From NCBI GenBank assembly GCA_910588145.1, contig CAJUPO010000025.1:1-12311 (forward strand): a stretch of 12,311 nucleotides of DNA, in the 5' to 3' direction. Positions 6,948 to 12,311 of the stretch are shown here, piece by piece. Both the position numbers and the translations under genes were made by a program. How positions within the stretch are numbered: the first letter of the stretch is position 1; each line of letters opens with the position of its first letter. Below the pieces are notes generated by a model. It was given only the letters and a program-made list of their open reading frames with translations, was not told where the DNA came from and did not search any database. This stretch comes from an uncultured Oscillospiraceae bacterium. GTDB taxonomy: Bacteria; Bacillota; Clostridia; Oscillospirales; Ruminococcaceae.

Positions 6948-7322
6948 TTACTCCACTCTCTCATAAATTATTTCATCTATTGTCCGAATAGCATCTACAT
7001 TAACATTAGTAAATGTTAATGTATTATTATCTACTGAAAAAGTTCCTATTAAAGAATCTGGTTCCCAAACTAATGAATTTGTACCTAATATGGACAATGT
7101 GTTTCCTGATATACTCCAAGTACCCATTCCATCATAATCAAAACTATTTATAGTACAGTTACCGCCCTCATAGATAGTTATATACCTATTTTGGGTATAT
7201 TGGCTTGTTGTTCTCCATTTGCCAATAATCAACTTATTTTCATTCCCACAGCCTGATAATGATAAACTAGCCATTAACATTACTCCACATGTTCCTAATA
7301 CTTTAAATTTCCGCTTTTTCAT
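6948..7322 (-). CDS. Small lipoprotein with lipocalin-like strand pattern
   Basis: This is a secreted lipoprotein of 124 residues. The signal peptide begins MKKRKFK, has a hydrophobic core and ends in the lipobox LSGC, so Cys25 would carry the lipid and the protein would sit on the outer face of the membrane. The mature part has IIGKWR at the front and repeating strand motifs (GTWSISGNTLSI and GTFSVDNNTLTF), the pattern of small clostridial lipoproteins of the lipocalin-like/DUF5640 type; this is a resemblance only. An AAGGAG site precedes the start. Its N-terminus (MKKRKFK) and its leader DNA match those of the neighbouring genes, pointing to local duplication. Function unknown. Confidence 0.82.
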   Translation of the reverse strand: MKKRKFKVLGTCGVMLMASLSLSGCGNENKLIIGKWRTTSQYTQNRYITIYEGGNCTINSFDYDGMGTWSISGNTLSILGTNSLVWEPDSLIGTFSVDNNTLTFTNVNVDAIRTIDEIIYERVE

Positions 7323-7359
7323 AATTTTTTACTCCTTTTTATTTTTTTACTATAATAAA

Positions 7360-8325
7360 TTATGATTTTAATTGTTCTTCTAAGTCTTTTAATTTTTTTA
7401 TATCTCCATTAAAATCATCCTCCCTAATAAAAATTGGATAATATATTTCTTTGGTGTCAAAATCTAAATAAAGCATACTTACTGTGCCTTTATCACCTAA
7501 ATAAGGAGTAAATATTATTAAAAGATGATTATATAATAACTCCCAAGTTCCATTAAATCCTTCATATTCATTACACGAATCTATTTCAAATGTACCATTA
7601 CTATTAAATTTTATTTTCATATTACAATACTCATCATTTATCTCTGAATCATCAAACTTTAACGAAAAGTCATTTATATTTGTAATTTCATCAAACGAAT
7701 ATCCTTTTTGTTTAGATACTATAAATTTATCTTTTAAATAAACTGTTGTGCAATATTCAGGCAATAAATTACAATATCCCTCATTATACTCGTTTAAATA
7801 TGGAGAATGTATAAATTCCTTTGTAGATAAGAAAAATCTTTTTGCCATATGTGTCATAAAATTATTTTTATTTGCTTTTTTCATAAATTCCATCAATGCA
7901 TTCGCACTGTAATCTTCATATGGTTCATCATTAATAGATACAGTTAAATTAATATTCCTTAATGTATCCACAACTGACAATTGTTGATGACTAAGAATAA
8001 ACTCATTGTCATTACCTATTTCATAAGTTCCTGAACTTAAATAACGATGATGATAATTTCCATCAAACTTTTTGTCTTTTAAATATAAGTAATACAATTG
8101 AGGATATGCAAAATCTTTTTCACATTTATATTTTAGATTATCTTTATATGCTGTACCATTTGAATCAATTTTCCCATTTCTTATGTTATAAAATTTATCT
8201 ATTGCATATATGTATATTCCCTCACTATCACTTAAAGCAACTTTTTTTGTTTCACTTGAACATCCAGATAAAAAGCTTATTATTATCATTATGTTACATA
8301 TAATTTTAAACTTCCGTTTTTTCAT
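7360..8325 (-). CDS. Lipoprotein of unknown function, 321 residues
   Basis: The N-terminus MKKRKFKIIC, a hydrophobic stretch and the lipobox LSGC (Cys22) show a lipoprotein anchored outside the membrane. The mature part has no recognised domain in its first 200 residues. Near the C-terminus (about 230-300) KIKFNSNGTFEIDS followed by NGTWELLYNHLLI repeats the strand pattern seen in the smaller downstream lipoprotein, so the two may share a folded domain. The ribosome site AAGGAG overlaps the end of the 1100-residue gene, and only four bases separate the genes, so they are co-translated. A role in the envelope with the large secreted protein is inferred from this coupling. Confidence 0.82.
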   Translation of the reverse strand: MKKRKFKIICNIMIIISFLSGCSSETKKVALSDSEGIYIYAIDKFYNIRNGKIDSNGTAYKDNLKYKCEKDFAYPQLYYLYLKDKKFDGNYHHRYLSSGTYEIGNDNEFILSHQQLSVVDTLRNINLTVSINDEPYEDYSANALMEFMKKANKNNFMTHMAKRFFLSTKEFIHSPYLNEYNEGYCNLLPEYCTTVYLKDKFIVSKQKGYSFDEITNINDFSLKFDDSEINDEYCNMKIKFNSNGTFEIDSCNEYEGFNGTWELLYNHLLIIFTPYLGDKGTVSMLYLDFDTKEIYYPIFIREDDFNGDIKKLKDLEEQLKS

Positions 8326-8329
8326 TTCT

Positions 8330-11300
8330 TTACTCCTTAATTTTTATATACTCCTTTGAAACATATCCTTTAATATCTCCTTTAAAAACTTTCAGCCATT
8401 TATTATCTTCACTCATTTCTTCAATAATTATTTCATCACTATTATATAATTTACCAATTATTTTTCCTTTGGTGCTGGGAGATTCTCTAACATTTAAGTA
8501 GCCATCTTCTATGCTTACCGTTCCTTTGTTCTGTTTAATGTTTTCTGATTTTAAATTATTTATTATATTTATGTTGCTTTCTGTTATTTCATATCCATCC
8601 GAATCATATAAGATTTTCCAATTGTCATTTTCTATATTATATTCAGGATGTTGTTCAGTAAAATATGTATTAAGTTTCCACTTTTTCAGTTCATTGACAT
8701 AATCATCAAGTGACACTTCTTCATCGTTGATAATGAAACTTTGATTTATTATTTCTCCTGATTTAACTGATTCGTAGTATTCAATATTAGCTTGAAGTAA
8801 ACATTCCCCATTTTGTAATTTATACACTGGTGTTCTATATGCACCCATTCGCTGATAACTATCAAGAAACAATCCCTCTTTTTCTCTATAGTGCAAACAA
8901 CCATACCAAGAAAAATTACCATTATTATCATTCTTTTTTAGTTGAATCAATTCATTATCCTTAACTGTAAAGATATGAACACTATATCCGCCTGATATAA
9001 TTAATTCTGGAATATCATCATTATCAATATATGCAAGTTGATACTTTGCGTCTTCATCGGTTAATGTGTATTCTTCCCCTGTACCACCATTGGCAAAACC
9101 TGTACCAAGTTTTTTATATTCACCATTTAATAAATATTTTGAATATAAATTTTGCCAGGAATTTATTAATCCAGTTGATATTTTTGTTCCATCTGTAGTT
9201 TCAATGTTTTTTTCTTTATTTGAAAGAAATTGCAAAACGCCATTAACAACTTTAAATTTAACTTCATATTCAATATTTTTTTCGCTATCACGAGTATAAA
9301 CAACTTTATATAAATTATCATCTGTTTTTTCAACATTTTTAAAATTCAAATCCGATTCTGGTATTAATATTGTATCTGTTTTATGATAGCGATAATAAGC
9401 TTTATATTTTTCAACATATATGTAATTTAAAGCACCATTAAATTCACCTATTTTTAATCCAATTTTATTTTTTAAATAGTCATTTAACTCTGATTCGCTT
9501 ATTTTTGTTAAACCAACCTTTTCTATTATATCACTATCAAAATAATTGTTTAATGTTTCACGTTCTTCTGATGTAATATCATTACTTAGAGTCCCTAAAC
9601 CATGATATAGAATTGTATTTAAGTCTATTTCTGATGGTTTTTCATATTGACACGCTAAAAATAAATTATTAAATTCAAGAAAGTCTATATTGGTATAGTC
9701 TGTTGAGAAATAATTGTCAATATTGTCAAGCGTTATTTCTATTTCTTCAATTTCAACCATTTCCGTTGAATTGGTTTCATCTTCTATGGGGACTACTAAA
9801 GTATCAGAATAGTTTTTAATAGCATTTTTTACATTTTCATCAACATTATTATTTCTTGGGTCACGATAATAATTTAAGTTTATACTTTTATCATTGTCCA
9901 ATATATATAACATCTTAGAAATTTTATTTCTATTTGTTTGAAAGCAGTTTTCATCATATTCAAAACAGCATAGCGAAGCCTGAAGCATTAATGTCAATCG
10001 ATTATACAAATTTTCTGGATTTTTTATATCTAAGCTTTCTTTCATAGTTCTTTCTACAAAATACGCTTGTACCAAAATCTCACTACTTTGTAATTGCTCT
10101 CCAAAGTTTTCTTTTGTCCATGCTGTAAATCCGTCATAAACTCCTATAACAGCGCCAGTTAATATTAAATATGGATTTCCTGACTTTTCTAATATTTTTG
10201 AAATAGCTGAATCTCCTAAGGCATAAAATTCTGATTCTATACTTTGGCTTAGCTTTTCCTTAAACTGCTCATCACTATTCTTATATAATGAACATATTTT
10301 TTTAGAAGAATCTATTAAACCAGTATAATTGTCTATACTATTTAAAAATATATTTGTAGAAGCTGTTTTATTCAGATAACTAAGTATATCATTTCCTATT
10401 TTTTGTTTTTCTGCTACATTATTTATTGAATCATTTTCTATGATAGATTTTGTCAACAACTGTATTTTATCTTCATTTATGTTATTTAATTTATTATGAA
10501 AATTCTCAACTTCAAAATATGTTTGAAAAGGTGTACCTATCCAATTTATCACATCTGAAACTTTAGTAAACGCTTCTAATTCTGGTATTTTTATTTGGTC
10601 ATTTAAATACTTGTTTAATATTGTTATTGTTGAATCTGATGATGATAATATTGTATTACTGTTTAATAGCTGTTCTAATTCTTGGGCTTTATTATTTTGA
10701 TTTATATTTTCTATATCTTCTAATTTTAAACTTTCTCCATAATTTATACCGCTAATATTTACTAATGCTTTTTTATAATGTTCCGAACTATCGTATGTTG
10801 GTGCAGTAATTAACTTTGCTATGCTCCAATTGTCATTAACAACATTTGAAAGACAATTTTGAGATTGTATTGTCAAATATTGTGTTATATCTGAATACTG
10901 AATACTTTTTAAAATTTTTTCAATCCATGTGTTATCTTCTTCACTTAGATTTAAATTTTCATAACATGAATAATCCCATATATATAAATTTTTGTCTCTC
11001 ATAACTTGTGCATAAAGAGAAATTAATGGTGTTCCAGTATATAAGTATATATAATATGGATTATTATTAAAATCTAAATCATTTTCAATATCTATACTGT
11101 TTAATTTTTCAAATGCTGAATCTTCTATATTTTTCTTTATATTATCCTTTGCTGATTGAATAGTACTGGGAGATATTTGGCGAAAAGTAACTCCAAACAT
11201 ATCACAAAATTTAATAAAATCTACACACCATTCCTCACCGATTTTTTTACAGGAAAACAGATTGCCTTCTAACAAAACATTGTCTGATTTGTTCCATTTA

Positions 11301-11632
11301 TCATCGCCACTATTTAAATCAATAATTAATTTCATATTACCATCATGATAATACCGAAAATACATACAATTGTCCCTCGATATATAAAATCCGCCATCTT
11401 TCATATGCCATTCTGCATTTATTAAATCACAAACAGTATGTAATGGTGCATATAATGTATTATCATCTTTATATAAAGTAATATCTGTTACTGCTTTTTT
11501 AGATTTATCAGATATAATTGGTAATTGAATACATTCATATTCTGTGTTTTCTTCTGCATATACAACAGATACAGGTAAAATCATATTAAGAATACAAATC
11601 ATCAACATAACAATAGAAATTATTTTTTTCAT
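8330..11632 (-). CDS. Large secreted protein with copper-amine-oxidase-like N-domain and SH3 domain
   Basis: The protein has 1100 residues. A signal peptide (1-26, predicted cut after VVYA) shows export. Residues about 49-155 look like the copper amine oxidase N-terminal-like domain (ITLYKDD, TLYAPLHTVCDLI, GGFYISRD), common in surface proteins of Clostridia; it does not imply oxidase activity. The middle, about 160-650, is largely helical and not recognised, with a hydrophobic stretch near 485-505 (PYLILTGAVIGVYDGFTAW). Around 866-880, AYIDNDDIPELIISGG resembles FG-GAP/EF-hand-like loops. The last 66 residues (1035-1100) form a bacterial SH3 domain (LNVRESPS, WLKVF, GYVSKEYI), which often binds peptidoglycan. 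It starts two bases after the membrane-protein gene and is probably translationally coupled to it. A cell-wall-associated structural or binding protein is likely. Confidence 0.85.
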   Translation of the reverse strand: MKKIISIVMLMICILNMILPVSVVYAEENTEYECIQLPIISDKSKKAVTDITLYKDDNTLYAPLHTVCDLINAEWHMKDGGFYISRDNCMYFRYYHDGNMKLIIDLNSGDDKWNKSDNVLLEGNLFSCKKIGEEWCVDFIKFCDMFGVTFRQISPSTIQSAKDNIKKNIEDSAFEKLNSIDIENDLDFNNNPYYIYLYTGTPLISLYAQVMRDKNLYIWDYSCYENLNLSEEDNTWIEKILKSIQYSDITQYLTIQSQNCLSNVVNDNWSIAKLITAPTYDSSEHYKKALVNISGINYGESLKLEDIENINQNNKAQELEQLLNSNTILSSSDSTITILNKYLNDQIKIPELEAFTKVSDVINWIGTPFQTYFEVENFHNKLNNINEDKIQLLTKSIIENDSINNVAEKQKIGNDILSYLNKTASTNIFLNSIDNYTGLIDSSKKICSLYKNSDEQFKEKLSQSIESEFYALGDSAISKILEKSGNPYLILTGAVIGVYDGFTAWTKENFGEQLQSSEILVQAYFVERTMKESLDIKNPENLYNRLTLMLQASLCCFEYDENCFQTNRNKISKMLYILDNDKSINLNYYRDPRNNNVDENVKNAIKNYSDTLVVPIEDETNSTEMVEIEEIEITLDNIDNYFSTDYTNIDFLEFNNLFLACQYEKPSEIDLNTILYHGLGTLSNDITSEERETLNNYFDSDIIEKVGLTKISESELNDYLKNKIGLKIGEFNGALNYIYVEKYKAYYRYHKTDTILIPESDLNFKNVEKTDDNLYKVVYTRDSEKNIEYEVKFKVVNGVLQFLSNKEKNIETTDGTKISTGLINSWQNLYSKYLLNGEYKKLGTGFANGGTGEEYTLTDEDAKYQLAYIDNDDIPELIISGGYSVHIFTVKDNELIQLKKNDNNGNFSWYGCLHYREKEGLFLDSYQRMGAYRTPVYKLQNGECLLQANIEYYESVKSGEIINQSFIINDEEVSLDDYVNELKKWKLNTYFTEQHPEYNIENDNWKILYDSDGYEITESNINIINNLKSENIKQNKGTVSIEDGYLNVRESPSTKGKIIGKLYNSDEIIIEEMSEDNKWLKVFKGDIKGYVSKEYIKIKE

Positions 11633-11634
11633 AG

Positions 11635-12228
11635 CTATTTACCTTTCTTCTGCAATTCATTTAATATTGTATTTTCTCTTACAGTGGCTGGTGAATATAA
11701 TCCTCCTGTAATTACGTTATTAAAATCTGGAGTTTCATATAAATACCAAGTATTGTCCATTTTCAACATAATTATATCTATATTAAATGTTTTTGTTTTA
11801 TACTCCTTATTTTTAATCTTATTTAATATTAATGAATTATATTTCTCGCTGTAGTTATCGTTGTTTTCTTCTTGCAGTTGATATATTATATCTATCATAT
11901 CTATACTTTTAAATTCACATTTAATTATTGCAAAATCATTTCCGTTATTATCTTTCTTAACAATAATATCATTAAATTTATACTTCATATTACTCATTAC
12001 AGTTTTGGCTACTTCTTTCATATTCAATTCATTTTTTATTTGTCCATACATACTAATATAATAAAAATCTTTTGAATAATCCGATTTTATCATACATTCA
12101 ATTGTACTTTTGGCATTTTTTCTTATATCATTTGTTTTCCAATTCTTTCCGATAATAATACCAATACCAGTTAATGCAAGCAGTATTATTGCAGTAAGCA
12201 CTATACATATCTTTTTCTTTCTACTCAT
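11635..12228 (-). CDS. Membrane-anchored extracytoplasmic protein, first gene of the envelope operon
   Basis: The protein has 197 residues from ATG 12228. A basic start (MSRKKK) is followed by one membrane helix (about 7-27) and a soluble outer domain. The end contains DNTWYLYETPDFNNVITGGL, a pattern of clostridial DUF4878/DUF5105-like lipoproteins with an NTF2-like fold; that link is a resemblance. Here there is no lipobox cysteine, so the helix probably stays as the anchor. The start at 12228 is chosen because GGGGGG lies 6 bases upstream; an in-frame ATG at 12249 has only a weak AGGAA site and would add seven residues. The stop overlaps the reading start of the 1100-residue gene closely (two-base gap). 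Function unknown. Confidence 0.8.
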   Translation of the reverse strand: MSRKKKICIVLTAIILLALTGIGIIIGKNWKTNDIRKNAKSTIECMIKSDYSKDFYYISMYGQIKNELNMKEVAKTVMSNMKYKFNDIIVKKDNNGNDFAIIKCEFKSIDMIDIIYQLQEENNDNYSEKYNSLILNKIKNKEYKTKTFNIDIIMLKMDNTWYLYETPDFNNVITGGLYSPATVRENTILNELQKKGK

Positions 12229-12278
12229 AAAAATCCCCCCAATTTGCATAATTCCTATTTTTTAAGACATACTAATCA

Positions 12279-12306
12279 TGTATAATTAATTTGTCTTTAC
12301 TCTCAA
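12279..12306 (-). promoter_or_regulatory. Possible promoter of the envelope operon
   Basis: On the minus strand, TTGAGA (12301-12306) and TATACA (12279-12284) are spaced by 16 bases, about 50 bases upstream of the first gene. Each box matches the sigma-A consensus at five of six or four of six positions. AT-rich DNA gives such matches by chance, so this is tentative. Confidence 0.35.
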
Positions 12307-12311
12307 AGTTT

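Larger units (their letters stand above)
1388..12311. mobile_element. Integrated mobile element (serine recombinase type), left part
   Basis: Everything right of the feoB break appears to belong to one integrated element: a large serine recombinase next to the junction, a replication-relaxation protein, a VirD4/TraG-like coupling ATPase, a membrane protease and a convergent block of envelope genes. Base composition falls sharply compared with feoB. The remaining half of feoB is not found before the window ends, so the element is at least about 10.9 kb. No VirB4, VirB6 or other channel gene is visible, so whether it is conjugative or only mobilisable cannot be decided here. The minus-strand block is assigned to the element because no second junction is seen, which is an inference. 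Confidence 0.8.

Noticed and set aside
6774..7019. Open plus-strand frame of 81 codons
   Set aside because: It is antisense to the frameshifted small membrane gene and the lipoprotein end, and has no ribosome site.
8330..11632. Large exported protein as a polymorphic toxin
   Set aside because: There is no C-terminal toxin domain; the protein ends in an SH3 domain, and no immunity-type gene follows, only lipoproteins.
1..12311. tRNA, rRNA or transposase genes
   Set aside because: No cloverleaf, ribosomal RNA signature or DDE transposase motif was found on either strand by eye.

Overview
The window looks like a low-GC Firmicute, most plausibly a gut Clostridia/Oscillospiraceae-type bacterium: strong AAGGAGG-type ribosome sites, an AT-rich code, sigma-A-like promoters and clostridial-type lipoproteins. 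No species call can be supported. It holds the left part of an integrated mobile element that has split the chromosomal iron-transport gene feoB. The feoB part is clearly richer in GC than the element (hand counts: 27 of 60 at 301-360, 9 of 60 at 4681-4740).

Layout. 1-217: intergenic, with a near-perfect sigma-A promoter pointing left out of the window. 218-about 1387: genuine feoB (GTPase domain and the first membrane segments), cut in the middle of the membrane domain; its frame runs on into element DNA until 1504. About 1388 onward: the element. At its edge is a strong terminator (1409-1448), then a 41-residue basic protein (1522-1647) and a large serine recombinase (1667-3151), which very probably carried out the integration. 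3152-3480 has no gene but holds a terminator and a striking nested palindrome. 3481-6410 is a mobilisation module: a replication-relaxation family protein, a VirD4/TraG-like coupling ATPase whose first transmembrane helix seems to be out of frame, and a membrane M48 metalloprotease. A two-way terminator at 6437-6479 separates it from a convergent block.

6500-12228, minus strand: a tightly packed operon of cell-envelope genes, in transcription order a membrane-anchored protein, a 1100-residue secreted protein with an SH3 domain, two lipoproteins, and two related small membrane proteins, the first of them frameshifted. This looks like cargo of unknown function.

How it fits together. The recombinase moves the element in and out of feoB, and the relaxation protein and coupling ATPase would process the DNA and bring it to a transfer channel. 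No VirB4/VirB6-type channel genes lie in the window, so it may be a mobilisable element or only the left part of a conjugative one. The rest of feoB is not present, so the right end lies beyond base 12311.
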